DNA of 64,000 bases from Deinococcus multiflagellatus (GTDB lineage Bacteria; Deinococcota; Deinococci; Deinococcales; Deinococcaceae): the NCBI RefSeq assembly GCF_020166415.1, contig NZ_JAIQXV010000006.1:62001-126000 (forward strand), in the 5' to 3' direction. The notes below the pieces were generated by a model. The model saw nothing but the letters and a program-made list of their open reading frames with translations. It made no database searches and was not told where the DNA came from. Positions 48,511 to 59,159 of this stretch are shown one piece after another (the stretch's first letter is position 1; each line of letters begins with the position of its first letter). The translations under genes and the position numbers were made by a program.

Positions 48511-49055
48511 GCAGGCGTGCCCCGGGGCCAGTGCCCCGCCTGGAACACCACACCCTGGAGCGTCTGGAAACCATCTGGCTGGGCATGGCCGTCGTCATCG
48601 CCGTGCTGCTGTTTGCCAGCGTCCTGACCAGTTTCCTCAGTGGCACCACGCCGTCTCTGTCCGGGGACGGCGCCCATCACCTCGCCGGGGTGAAGAACGG
48701 CCGCCTGGATCCCAAGAATCTGGCCGCCACGCCCTTTGCCACCCCGGGCCTGCGCGAGAACGCCGATGGCAGTCTTGAAGCCTTCGTGGTGGCGCGCGCC
48801 TTTAATTTCGAGCCGGCGGTGCTGCGGGTGCCGGCGGGGCGGCCAGTCACCTTCCACGTGACTTCGGCCGACGTGATGCACGGGTACCTCATTGAGGGCA
48901 CCAACATCAACGTGAATGTGGTGCCGGGGCAGGTGGCCAGCTTTACCACCACCTTCCGCTCGGCCGGCACGCACGACACCGTCTGCAACGAATACTGCGG
49001 CGTTGGCCACCACAACATGCTCGGCCGCGTCGTGGTCGAGGCCGCCCAACCATGA
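48507..49055 (+). CDS. cbaB: Cytochrome c oxidase subunit II, ba3 type
   Basis: 182 residues with one N-terminal membrane helix (TIWLGMAVVIAVLLFASVL) and a cupredoxin domain. The CuA site is complete: ADVMHGYLIEG supplies a His, and VCNEYCGVGHHNM supplies two Cys, Glu, His and Met. It accepts electrons from cytochrome c. One helix rather than two is typical of ba3 oxidases, where subunit IIa supplies the other. It lies between the small subunit and subunit I genes. Confidence 0.93.
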   Translation: MSRRAPGPVPRLEHHTLERLETIWLGMAVVIAVLLFASVLTSFLSGTTPSLSGDGAHHLAGVKNGRLDPKNLAATPFATPGLRENADGSLEAFVVARAFNFEPAVLRVPAGRPVTFHVTSADVMHGYLIEGTNINVNVVPGQVASFTTTFRSAGTHDTVCNEYCGVGHHNMLGRVVVEAAQP

Positions 49056-49074
49056 CCCCCAGGAGCTGCCCACT

Positions 49075-50828
<1,754 letters not shown>

Positions 50829-50829
<1 letters not shown>

Positions 50830-51230
50830 TGGGCGCTGGGCGTGAATTCAGCGCTGCTGTGGGCTTCGTGGCTCTGGCCGCGGCGATTGCGGTGGGGTCG
50901 TACTTCACCGGGGTGCGCATGTCTGGCGGTGGCGACGGCGCGGCCATGCAGCCCCCCACAGCCGGGGCCCCGGTAAATGGGCAGGCCGTGTACGCGGGCA
51001 ACTGCGCCGGCTGTCACGGCGCCCAGGCCGAAGGCGGGGTGGGCCCCGGGCTGGCCGAGGTGAAAACCTGGAGCGAGGGCGCTTTCCGTGAGGCGGTGCT
51101 GAACGGCAAACACCCCAGTGGCCGCACCCTGGGCACCGTGATGCCCCGGTTTGCCCAGACCGGCCTGGACGGCGCCCCCGCCACCCCAGAACAGATGACG
51201 GCGCTGCTGGCCTACCTCCAGGGCCTGTAG
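50829..51230 (+). CDS. Membrane-anchored cytochrome c
   Basis: 133 residues, ATG overlapping the subunit I stop by one base. An N-terminal membrane anchor (AAVGFVALAAAIAVGSYF) precedes one haem c domain: CAGCH attaches the haem and the Met in GTVMPRFAQTGLD is the axial ligand. It is likely the direct electron donor to the CuA centre of the ba3 oxidase. It is the last gene of the operon, followed by a hairpin. Confidence 0.9.
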
Positions 51231-51242
51231 CCCTCTGCGCTG

Positions 51243-51278
51243 GTGCAGGGCCCTGGGGGACTTCCCGGGGCCCTGCAC
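51243..51278 (+). terminator. Hairpin ending the oxidase operon
   Basis: Perfect 11-bp stem GTGCAGGGCCC/GGGCCCTGCAC with a 14-base loop, 13 bases after the cytochrome c stop; no U-run. Confidence 0.6.
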
Positions 51279-51720
51279 TCATGGTGGTCCGGGACAGGGG
51301 GCGCCTCTGGGTGGCCCTCCAGTGCCCGGCCCACCCCGCACAGAACTGGCTGCGCCCCAGTGCGGGCGCTGGGCCGGCCCACCTCCCTGCCTGTCTATGC
51401 GTGACTTTGCCGCGTGATTGGCTCAACCACCTGCCCCCACTCCTTGCGAAATCTGCTGAAGGCCAGAGCACCACGGCCCTGGCCCCTGCTTTTTGGTCAT
51501 GCAGACCAGGTTTTGGTACGCCACCCCGCCTTGCTTCTTTTGCCGCGCGGCGCTGCTGTCCCTCGCCCTCTTTGCCGCCTGCGAGCTGCTGGTCGGAAAA
51601 GGCGTAAGCGCAGCAGCGTTTTTCTCCTTCGCCCCTGCCTTGAACGGCGGCCGTGTCGGTCAAGGCCAGCGGCGCCGGCCGAACGTGCCTCCCGTGCCCC
51701 TACGGGCGTAGGCCGCTGCC
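51279..51720. other. Intergenic sequence with no recognised content
   Basis: About 440 bases between the oxidase hairpin and repeat A. Several short open frames exist but none has a good start signal or recognisable domain. Confidence 0.5.
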
Positions 51721-51877
51721 GTCATACGGATTCCGGATCATCCGTTCCAGCCCCTCCGCGTCGCTTCGGTGCTCCCACGCCTCTCCGTCACCGTTTTTCC
51801 TTCTCTACTGCGCAGCTCTGCGAGTCCCTCCGGTCGGGTTGATCAGTTATGCAACAACTGATCAACCGGAATCCTTA
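51721..51877 (+). repeat. Intergenic repeat A, copy 2
   Basis: Begins GTCATACGGATTCCGGATCA and ends with a 12-bp stem (GGTTGATCAGTT/AACTGATCAACC, 51837-51867) beside the antiporter stop, where it may also serve as terminator. The GCTCTGCGAGTCCCTCCGGTCG block also appears, inverted, at 56713-56808. Confidence 0.65.
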
Positions 51878-53551
51878 TCAGGGGGCGGTGGGCGTCACTG
51901 GGGCGCGCAGCGCGGCCAGCACATGGTCGCCCATGGCCAGCCCCAGTTCGTATTCGCCGTACAGCACGTCGCTGGCGCCCAGGGCCAGCAGGGCCTGCTG
52001 GCTGTGCTCGTCGTGGGTGCGGGCCGTGACATGAACGGCCGGGTTCAGGTCGCGCACCTGCTCCAGAATCAACTGCGACTGCAGGCTGTCGGGCGTGGCC
52101 AGAATCACGGCCTGCGCCTGGGTCACCCCGGCGCGCGACAGCACCTCGCGCCGCGCGGCGTCGCCGTAGACCGCCGGCAGGCCCTGCGCGCGGATCTCCT
52201 CAAGGCGCCGCTCGTCTTCTTCAATCACGGCAAACGGCACCTGCTGGGCCTGCAGCCGGCTGGCGATCAGGCGGCCCACCCGGCCGTAGCCCACCAGGAC
52301 CGCGTGCCCCTGTAGGCCCACGGGCGCGGGCAGCTCCGGGTGGGCGGCCGGGGTGCGGCGCGCTGCCCAGGCCTCAAACACAGGAAGAAGGCGAAACAGA
52401 AAGGGGTTGAGCACAATCGAGATGATGGCCCCGGCCAGAATCAGGTTCTGCCCCTGGGCACTCAGCAGCTCCAGGTCGCGGCCCAGCGTGGCCAGAATGA
52501 AGGAGAATTCCCCGATCTGTGCCAGCGAGATGGCCACGGTGAGCGCGGTGGACCACGAGGCCCGCAGCAGCCGCAGGGTCAAGAGCGCCACCAGCGTCTT
52601 GCCCACAATGATGATCAGGGCGGTGGCCAGCACCTGCAGCGGCGACTGCCACAGCACCGCAGGATTAAACAGCATGCCCACCGAGACGAAAAACAGCACC
52701 GCAAAAGCGTCCTGAAAGGGCAGGGCGTCCTGGGCCACCTGATGACTGAACTTGCTCTCGCTGGCCACCACCCCGGCCAGAAAAGCGCCCAGTGCGAACG
52801 ACACGTCAAACAGCGTCCCGGCGGTGTAGGCAATCCCCAGCGCTGTGCCCAGCACCGCCAGGGTAAACAGTTCGCGCGAGCCAAGGCGCGCCACCCGGGC
52901 CAGCATCCAGGGAATGAAGCGCCGCCCCGCCACCATCATCACGCCCACGAACAGCACCATCTTGCCGGTGGTGGTGGCCAGTGACAGGCCCAGCGCCCCC
53001 AGGTCCGGTGCGCCGCCCGCGCCGCCCAGCAGCGGGGCCAGGGCCGGCAGCAGCACCAGCGCCAGCACCATCACGAGGTCTTCCACCACCAGCCAGCCCA
53101 CCGCAATCTTGCCGTTAGAGGTGTCCAGTGTGCCGCGTTCTTCCAGGGCGCGCAGCAGCACCACGGTGCTGGCCACCGACAGGGCCAGCCCCAGAATGAC
53201 GCCCTGACCCAGCGGCCAGCCCCACAGCTGCGCCGCCGCCGCCCCCACCGCTGTAATCACCGCAATGCGCAGCAGTGCCCCAGGCACCGCGAGGCGCCGC
53301 ACCGCCAGCAGGTCACCCACCGAGAAATGCAGTCCCACACCAAACATCAGCAGCATCACCCCGATCTCGGAGAGCTGCGCGGCAATGTGGGGGTTGGCCA
53401 CGAAGCCGGGGGTAAAGGGCCCGATGGCCAGGCCAGCCAGCAGGTAGCCCACCAGGGGCGGAAGGCGCAGACGGGTGGCGAGCAGGCCGCCAAAAAAGGC
53501 CAGCGTGAGGCCAATGGCCAGGGCGGCAATCAGGTCGGTGTGGTGGGGCAT
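51878..53551 (-). CDS. Monovalent cation:proton antiporter (Kef/YbaL type)
   Basis: 557 residues. Twelve or so membrane helices form the CPA2 exchanger: LPPLVGYLLAGLAIGPFTPG at the start, a conserved VVEDLVMVLALVLLP and the ion site around GAFLAGVVASES. The C-terminal RCK/TrkA_N domain (~415-540) starts VLVGYGRVGRLIASRL, a Rossmann NAD-binding motif. It would exchange K+ (or Na+) for H+ under ligand control. It lies 13 bases behind the RHH-like gene, so it should be part of that gene's regulated unit. Confidence 0.92.
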   Translation of the reverse strand: MPHHTDLIAALAIGLTLAFFGGLLATRLRLPPLVGYLLAGLAIGPFTPGFVANPHIAAQLSEIGVMLLMFGVGLHFSVGDLLAVRRLAVPGALLRIAVITAVGAAAAQLWGWPLGQGVILGLALSVASTVVLLRALEERGTLDTSNGKIAVGWLVVEDLVMVLALVLLPALAPLLGGAGGAPDLGALGLSLATTTGKMVLFVGVMMVAGRRFIPWMLARVARLGSRELFTLAVLGTALGIAYTAGTLFDVSFALGAFLAGVVASESKFSHQVAQDALPFQDAFAVLFFVSVGMLFNPAVLWQSPLQVLATALIIIVGKTLVALLTLRLLRASWSTALTVAISLAQIGEFSFILATLGRDLELLSAQGQNLILAGAIISIVLNPFLFRLLPVFEAWAARRTPAAHPELPAPVGLQGHAVLVGYGRVGRLIASRLQAQQVPFAVIEEDERRLEEIRAQGLPAVYGDAARREVLSRAGVTQAQAVILATPDSLQSQLILEQVRDLNPAVHVTARTHDEHSQQALLALGASDVLYGEYELGLAMGDHVLAALRAPVTPTAP

Positions 53552-53564
53552 GTGGGGGCTCCTC

Positions 53565-53888
53565 TCAGTCGTCAGCGGGGGGCGAAGTCTCGTGCGGGAA
53601 TTCCTGGCTTAAAAAGGCCTGAAAGGCGCTCTGGAAGGCCTCGCCCTCGGTGTCCAGGCCGGCCGCCTGGGCCGCGTCGCGGATGGCGGCTGACAGCAAC
53701 TGCGAAGCGGCGCGCGTGCGGGTGGCGTCCATCAGCTCGGCCAGCTGTGCCAGCCAGAACACGTCCATGGCCTGCAGGCGCAGCGTCACCTTGCCTTCAG
53801 GCAGGTCGCCCTGATGGCCGCGTGCTGCCCGTTCTTCCAGGGCGTGTCGAATCAGGGATTGGAGACGGGAATTGGATTTGGTTGCCAT
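53565..53888 (-). CDS. Small ribbon-helix-helix-like protein
   Basis: 107 residues. The central segment (GKVTLRLQAMDVFWLAQLA, then MDATRTRAASQLLSAAIRDA) fits a beta-strand plus two helices of the CopG/Arc class, where the strand (VTLRL) contacts DNA. The N-terminal 30 residues are basic, the C-terminus acidic. It is followed by the antiporter gene. Its start codon lies inside an AAATGGCAA-type box and four such boxes lie upstream, suggesting it binds them and controls itself and the antiporter. No database match is claimed. Confidence 0.6.
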   Translation of the reverse strand: MATKSNSRLQSLIRHALEERAARGHQGDLPEGKVTLRLQAMDVFWLAQLAELMDATRTRAASQLLSAAIRDAAQAAGLDTEGEAFQSAFQAFLSQEFPHETSPPADD

Positions 53889-53953
53889 TTTGTTTCGGGA
53901 ATCAGTCTACCATAAATGGCAAATTGCCATTTAAGCGGGAAAAGAAATGGCAA
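53882..53953 (-). promoter_or_regulatory. Four-box operator array before the RHH-like gene
   Basis: TTGCCATTT at 53882-53890 and 53924-53932, and AAATGGCAA at 53914-53922 and 53945-53953. The middle two make a 19-bp perfect palindrome, AAATGGCAAATTGCCATTT. Spacings between like boxes are 42 and 31 bases, close to whole helical turns. A TAGACT -10 (minus strand, about 53910-53905) lies next to them. Confidence 0.65.
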
Positions 53954-54065
53954 AACTTGTCGAAAAGTGGTCGCCGGGCTGCCCGATTGGTGGAGGCTGA
54001 CTCGTCGGGCGGCCCTCGGCTTCGCGGGCCAGCGTCACGGGCACACGACCTTCCAAAACTAGACC

Positions 54066-54094
54066 TTGACATCCACTTTAGAGGCCTCTAGCCT
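54066..54094 (+). promoter_or_regulatory. Promoter of the NO-defence operon with internal palindrome
   Basis: TTGACA (54066-54071), a 17-base spacer, TAGCCT (54089-54094). TAGAGGCCTCTA (54079-54090) is a perfect 12-bp palindrome overlapping the spacer and -10, so a dimeric repressor there would block transcription. Confidence 0.65.
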
Positions 54095-54147
54095 GACCCT
54101 GCCGGTGGAGGTGAAGGTCCACTTCTCCACGGGCAAGGAGTGTTGTG

Positions 54148-54840
54148 ATGTCAACGTTCTCGCCCCACGTCACCACGGGCCAGCTGGGGCGCAGCTGCCC
54201 TGCCACCCAGCCGGTTCTGTGTCAGTACGGCCTGGACTCGCCGGAGCAGACGCTGGCCGAGGCGGTGCAGGCTGCCCGTCTGGACCTGGGCACGGTACTG
54301 ACTGACCTGCAGGCCGTGGGGCCACGCCGCGCGGCGTGGGGCTGCCTGGGCCTGGGCGCGCTGTGTGACGCCCTGGCAACGCACCACATCCTCTTCTTTC
54401 ACCCCGAATTGACGCACTGGACACGGCAGGCCGCCGAAGTTGCCCAGGCGCCCGGGTTCCCCGCCGGCCTGCCTGACCTGTGTCTGGCGCTCGAAGCGCT
54501 GGCGCATAATCTGCACACCTACCTGCTCAAAGAGGACGTGATGCTCTTTCCGGCCATCCGGCATCTGGAGGCCGGGCGGGGGGCAGGCGCGGCGTTCGCC
54601 GCACACGTGCAGGGGCCACTGGAACGGCTCAGCGGGCACCAGGCAGACCTCCAGGCCGCGTTCGGGCAGCTGCGCCGGGCGTGCGGCGACTGGGCGCCCC
54701 CGCCCGGTGCCCCGGCACCGCTGCGCGAATTGCTGGCTGGCCTGGGCGCCTTGCAGGCCGCCACCGAGACCTCCTTTCAGGACGAGCGGCGCCTGCTCTT
54801 TGGCCCCGTGCTGGCCCGCTTTGAAGGGGTCACGCCATGA
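54148..54840 (+). CDS. RIC/ScdA-like di-iron protein (iron-sulfur cluster repair type)
   Basis: 230 residues from the ATG at 54148 with AAGGAG seven bases upstream. An N-terminal ScdA_N-like helix region (GQLGRSCPATQPVLCQYGLD, AEAVQAARLD) precedes a haemerythrin-like bundle: DALATHHILFFHPEL, AHNLHTYLLKEDVMLFPAI, AAHVQGPLERLSGHQ, and SFQDERRLLFGPV. Compared with RIC proteins the last helix lacks the usual HxHxEN and has QDERR instead, so one His iron ligand appears missing. It is first in the operon with a globin and a flavohaemoprotein, in keeping with repair of NO-damaged clusters. Confidence 0.75.
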   Translation: MSTFSPHVTTGQLGRSCPATQPVLCQYGLDSPEQTLAEAVQAARLDLGTVLTDLQAVGPRRAAWGCLGLGALCDALATHHILFFHPELTHWTRQAAEVAQAPGFPAGLPDLCLALEALAHNLHTYLLKEDVMLFPAIRHLEAGRGAGAAFAAHVQGPLERLSGHQADLQAAFGQLRRACGDWAPPPGAPAPLRELLAGLGALQAATETSFQDERRLLFGPVLARFEGVTP

Positions 54841-55250
54841 CGGTGCCGCCAGTCCCGGCCACCAGCCTGTTTGATCAGGTGGGTTCAGAGCGGCTGCGGC
54901 AGGTGCTGTGGGCCTTTTATGCCCGCGTGACGGCCGATGAGACGCTGGGGCCGGTGTTCACCCGGCGCATTGGCCCCTTTCCGCAGGCGGGATGGTCACT
55001 GCACCTGGCGCGCCTGGAAGGGTTCTGGCGCGCGGTGATGGGCGGCCCTGGGGCCTACCGGGGCCGCCCCGGACCGGCCCACAGCGGCCTGGGCATAGAA
55101 CCCGCCCATTTTGACCGCTGGCTGGCCCTGTGGGACGCCACCCTGCGCGACCTCCTGCCGCCACCAGAAGCCAGCGCGCTGCTGGCACTGGCCCAGCGGA
55201 TGCGCCCCAATCTCGAACGCTTCAGCGCCCTTGCAGAGCGCCTGTCCTGA
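54837..55250 (+). CDS. Truncated haemoglobin, group III type
   Basis: 137 residues, ATG overlapping the upstream stop (ATGA). Helix features: LFDQVGSERLRQVLWAFYARV, SLHLARLEGFWRAVMGGPGAYRG, and the proximal His in IEPAHFDRWLALWDATLRDLL. It resembles the globin at 26671-27102. Placed between the RIC-like and flavohaemoprotein genes, it probably handles NO or oxygen. Confidence 0.87.
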   Translation: MTVPPVPATSLFDQVGSERLRQVLWAFYARVTADETLGPVFTRRIGPFPQAGWSLHLARLEGFWRAVMGGPGAYRGRPGPAHSGLGIEPAHFDRWLALWDATLRDLLPPPEASALLALAQRMRPNLERFSALAERLS

Positions 55251-55343
55251 ATCTGTCCTGACCCTGTCCGCGCCCGGGGCCCCGTGTGGCCGCACCGCGC
55301 TGCGGCGCCCCTTTCTTTCCCTTCCCTTTGCTCTGGAGATGTC

Positions 55344-56606
55344 ATGCTGACCCCTGCCCAACTCGCCATCATCAAGGCCACCGTTCCAGCGCTGGAAGCG
55401 CACGGCGAAACCATCACGCGCACCTTTTACGCCTCCATGTTCGCGGCGCACCCGGAGCTGCTGAACATCTTCAACCCCGCCAACCAGCAGACCGGACGGC
55501 AGGCGCGCAGTCTGGCGGCCTCGGTGCTGGCGTACGCGGCCAACATCGAGCACCCCGAACGCCTGGGCGGCATGGTGACGCGCATTGCCCACAAGCATGT
55601 GAGCCTGGAGGTGCTGCCCGAGCACTATCCGGTGGTGGGTGAGCACCTGCTGGGGGCCATCGCCGCTGTGCTGGGCGAGGCCGCCACACCCGAGATTCTG
55701 GCGGCGTGGGCCGCCGCCTACGAACAACTGGCCGGCATCATGATGGGGGCCGAGGCGCAGATGTACCGCAGCGCCGAACAGGCCGGCTGGCGGGGGTTCA
55801 AGTCCTTCCGGGTGGTGCGCAAGGTGCAAGAAAGCCGCCTGATCGCCTCGCTGGAGCTGGAACCCGCCGACGACCAGCCCCTGCCGCCCTTCCAGCCGGG
55901 GCAGTACCTCAGCCTGAACCTGCAGGTGCCCGGCCAGACCACGCGGCAGATCCGCCAGTACAGTCTGGTCAGCGCCCCCAATGGCCGGAGCTACACCATT
56001 GCCGTGAAACGCGAACTGGCGCCCGCCCATGATCCCCTGGTCCCGGGCGGCCTGATCTCCAACGCGCTGCACGACCACGTGCAGGAGGGCGACGAACTGC
56101 TGGTGCACATGCCGGCCGGCGACTTTGTGCTGCAGCCTTCGGCGCGCCCCGCCGTGCTGATCAGCGGCGGCGTGGGCATTACGCCCATGCTGGGCATGCT
56201 GCGGGCCCTGGTGGCAGCCGGCTCGGCGCGGCCAGTGGTGTTTGTTCACGCGGCGCTGGGCCGCTGGGCCCACGCCTTCCGCGAGCCGGTCAATGAACTG
56301 GCGCGCACCCACAGCAACATCCGCAAGGTGGTGTTCTACACCGAGGTCACCCCCGACGACCGCCCCGGTGAGCACCACGACGAGGCGGGGCTGATCTCCC
56401 TGGACCGTCTGCGCCCGTACCTGCCAGCCGGTGACGCCGAGTACTACTACTGTGGCCCCGAAGGCTTTACCCAGGCGGTCGAGTGCATTCTGGACGCCCT
56501 GCAGGTCCCCGCCGAGCGGCGCCTGACCGAAACCTTTGGGCCCAGCCAGACCTTTGGCCCGGTGCTCATGCCGGCGGGCGTGACCAGCTCAGCTTCTGGC
56601 GATTGA
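55344..56606 (+). CDS. hmp: Flavohaemoprotein, nitric oxide dioxygenase
   Basis: 420 residues, ATG with GGAG upstream. The N-terminal globin domain (~1-140) has IFNPANQQTGRQARSLAASV and the proximal His in RIAHKHVSLEVLPEHYPVVG. The FAD domain (~150-255: FKSFRVVRKVQES, RQIRQYSLVSAPNG) and NAD domain (~260-400: VLISGGVGITPMLGML, AEYYYCGPEGF) complete the reductase. It oxidises NO to nitrate with O2 and NAD(P)H. It is the last gene of the NO operon, 93 bases after the globin gene. Confidence 0.96.
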   Translation: MLTPAQLAIIKATVPALEAHGETITRTFYASMFAAHPELLNIFNPANQQTGRQARSLAASVLAYAANIEHPERLGGMVTRIAHKHVSLEVLPEHYPVVGEHLLGAIAAVLGEAATPEILAAWAAAYEQLAGIMMGAEAQMYRSAEQAGWRGFKSFRVVRKVQESRLIASLELEPADDQPLPPFQPGQYLSLNLQVPGQTTRQIRQYSLVSAPNGRSYTIAVKRELAPAHDPLVPGGLISNALHDHVQEGDELLVHMPAGDFVLQPSARPAVLISGGVGITPMLGMLRALVAAGSARPVVFVHAALGRWAHAFREPVNELARTHSNIRKVVFYTEVTPDDRPGEHHDEAGLISLDRLRPYLPAGDAEYYYCGPEGFTQAVECILDALQVPAERRLTETFGPSQTFGPVLMPAGVTSSASGD

Positions 56607-57105
56607 TCCTGAGCACAGCGGAGCGAGGCGCGGAACAAGTGCCTCGCCCTGGGATTAGAAACATTGCGGTCCAGTTCTGAACCGTTGGCGTGGGAGGAGC
56701 GAGGGAGGGACGTCAGAAGGATTCCGGTTCATCGGTTGTGGAATAGCGGGTTCACTCGACCGGAGGGGCTCGCAGAGCGGCGCCGCTCATCCGAAATTCG
56801 TATCAGCCCGCGCCCAGGCCTGCCGGCCAGCCCGCGCATCCCCGCCGTACCCGGGGCGCTTCTTCCAGCTGGAGGAGCGCCCCTGAACCTGTTTCATCCT
56901 GTGCCCCGGGTTTGGCCCCTGTTCAGGTTCCCGGCATACGAATGGCCGCTGTTCTCTCCCGGCGCCGTTCTGCGCGTTCCGCTGGGCAGAACAAGCGCCG
57001 CCCACGTGACGCACTGTTCTGGCCGCCGTATCAGAAAACGCCCGGCGCCCCCTGGGCCCACGCCCCATGCTCCGTTCACGTCAGAGTTTAGAGACATGTT
57101 CTGCG
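56607..57105. other. Gap with inverted repeat A relative
   Basis: About 500 bases, no supported gene. 56713-56808 on the minus strand resembles the second half of repeat A copy 2. Confidence 0.5.
56713..56808 (-). repeat. Intergenic repeat A, partial inverted copy
   Basis: On the minus strand it reads GCTCTGCGAGCCCCTCCGGTCG, a different palindromic centre, then AACCGGAATCC, matching 51810-51875. Confidence 0.55.
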
Positions 57106-57118
57106 TAGCCTGAAGCCC
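57106..57118 (+). promoter_or_regulatory. Leaderless-type -10 box of the HD-GYP gene
   Basis: TAGCCT (57106-57111) lies seven bases before the ATG at 57119; no Shine-Dalgarno. Confidence 0.5.
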
Positions 57119-59026
57119 ATGTCGGCCGCGCGCTCACTGCTTCCCGATGACCCTGCTGAGCAGCGGCGGCTGGCGGCACTGGCCCGGTACCGCATCCTGG
57201 ACACCCCCCCAGAGGCCGCCTATGACCGGCTGGCGCGGCTGGCGGCGCGCGTGTTCCGGGTGCCCATGGCCGCTGTGACCTTCATGGCCAAGGACCGGCA
57301 GTGGTTCAAGGCCTGCGTGGGGGCCGACGTGCAGGAAAATGCCCGCTCGCAGTCGCTGTGTCAGGCGCTTTTTGACAGCGGCGCCCCCGAGGTGCTGGTG
57401 GTGCCCGACACCCTGGCCGATCCCCGGTTCCGCGACCTGCCGGCAGTAACGGGCGCGCTGCAGATTCGCTTTTACGCGGGCGCGCCGCTGGTCACCCCCG
57501 GCGGCCTGCGGCTGGGCACCCTGTGCCTGTACGACGTGGCGCCGCGCCCCGATCTGGGACCGGACGACCGCGCCATGCTGCAGGACCTCGCCGCGCATGT
57601 GGTCAGCGAACTGCAGCTCCGGCAGGCCACCGCGCAGCAGGCGCGCGAGCACCAGGTCCACGAAGCGGTGCTGGCCTCGGCCATGGACGCCATGATGGTG
57701 CTGGACGCCGGCGGGCGCGTGCTGGCGTGGAATCCGGCGGCCGAGGCCATGCTGGGTTACAGCCGCCAGGAGGCGCTGGGGCGCGAACTGACCGAAGTGA
57801 TGGTGCCGCCCGACTACCACGAGGTGCACCGCCGCGGCATTGCGCAGGTGGTCACGACGGGGGAGCGGCGGCAGCACCGCGCCGAGCTGCCCGCGCAGCG
57901 GCGCGGCGGCCACGTGTTTCCGGCTGAATTCACCGTCACGTCCTGCCGGGTGGACGGCGAGACCCTGTTCATGATCTCGGTGCGCGACCTCACCCAGGTG
58001 CGCGCGGCCCGCGAGGCCCTCAAGGCCAGCCACCAGCTGCTCAATACCGTGGTCGAAAGCGTGCCCGAAGCGATCTATGTCAAGGACGCCGCGCGGCGTT
58101 ACACCCTGATCAATGCGGCGGGAGCCGCGCAGATTGGCCGGCCCGTAACTGACATTCTGGGCCGCACCGACGAAGCGCTGTTTCCGCCGCGCGCCGCGCA
58201 GCAGGCCCGCGCCCGTGACGAGGCGGTCCTGGCCTCGGGGCACGCCCAGTCGTACGAGGTGGAAGACACCCTGGGCACGGGGGGCCGGCGCATCTACTGG
58301 TCCACGAAGGTGCCTTTCGTGGGCCCGGAAGGGGGCGCCGCCGGGCTGGTGGGGGTGTCCATTGACATCACCGAGCGCAAGGTGGCCGAACAGACCATCC
58401 GCACCCACAATGAGGCGCTGACTGGCCGGGTGGAACGCGCGCAGCTGGAAATCCTGCAGCGCCTGGCCCGGGCCGCCGAGTACCGCGACGACGACACGGG
58501 CGAACACATGAACCGCGTGGGCCGCGCGGCGGCGGGCATTGCCAGCGAACTTGGCCTGCCTGCCGCCCAGGTCACCCTGATTGAGCGCGCCGCCGCGCTG
58601 CACGATGTGGGCAAGATCGGCATTTCCGACACCATCCTGCTCAAGCCCGGCCGCCTGACCCCGGAGGAATTTGCGGTGGTCAAGACCCACTGCGTGATCG
58701 GGGCCAACATTCTGTCGGGGGGGCACAGCCCGCTGGTGGTGATGGCCGAAGAGATTGCCCGCACGCACCACGAACGCTGGGACGGCGCCGGATATCCCCA
58801 CGGCCTGCGCGGGACCCAGATTCCCCTGAGCGGGCGCATCGTGGCCGTGGCCGACGTGTTCGATGCCCTGACCAGTGAACGGCCCTACAAACGCGCCTGG
58901 TCCAGAGAAGCGGCGGTGGCCGAAATCCGCGCGCAGGCCGGGCGGCAGTTTGATCCCAGGGTGGTGGCCGCCTTCGGGCGCTGGCTGGCCTCGGCGCCGG
59001 TGGTGTCCCTGGGCGGCGTGGGCTAG
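57119..59026 (+). CDS. GAF-PAS-PAS-HD-GYP protein (cyclic-di-GMP phosphodiesterase type)
   Basis: 635 residues, no membrane segment. GAF domain (~15-165: [19 protein letters not shown]), PAS-1 (~175-300: [21 protein letters not shown]), PAS-2 (~305-430: [22 protein letters not shown]), and HD-GYP (~445-625). The last has the metal-binding HD ([12 protein letters not shown]) and the GYP motif ([13 protein letters not shown]), both intact, so it should hydrolyse c-di-GMP to GMP. It may balance the GGDEF-EAL protein at 21555-24005. Signal inputs are unknown. Confidence 0.92.
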   Translation: MSAARSLLPDDPAEQRRLAALARYRILDTPPEAAYDRLARLAARVFRVPMAAVTFMAKDRQWFKACVGADVQENARSQSLCQALFDSGAPEVLVVPDTLADPRFRDLPAVTGALQIRFYAGAPLVTPGGLRLGTLCLYDVAPRPDLGPDDRAMLQDLAAHVVSELQLRQATAQQAREHQVHEAVLASAMDAMMVLDAGGRVLAWNPAAEAMLGYSRQEALGRELTEVMVPPDYHEVHRRGIAQVVTTGERRQHRAELPAQRRGGHVFPAEFTVTSCRVDGETLFMISVRDLTQVRAAREALKASHQLLNTVVESVPEAIYVKDAARRYTLINAAGAAQIGRPVTDILGRTDEALFPPRAAQQARARDEAVLASGHAQSYEVEDTLGTGGRRIYWSTKVPFVGPEGGAAGLVGVSIDITERKVAEQTIRTHNEALTGRVERAQLEILQRLARAAEYRDDDTGEHMNRVGRAAAGIASELGLPAAQVTLIERAAALHDVGKIGISDTILLKPGRLTPEEFAVVKTHCVIGANILSGGHSPLVVMAEEIARTHHERWDGAGYPHGLRGTQIPLSGRIVAVADVFDALTSERPYKRAWSREAAVAEIRAQAGRQFDPRVVAAFGRWLASAPVVSLGGVG

Positions 59027-59159
59027 GGCAGAGGCCGCCGCCAGTCCCACACCCAGAGGAACGTGGTGTCCTGCCTGCGCGGCTCGGCCGGCCTGGCTTG
59101 TGCCTCCCCTTCAGGCGGAAGACTGCTGGCCGGGCGTTGTCGTGCCCGCCCCCTGCCGC

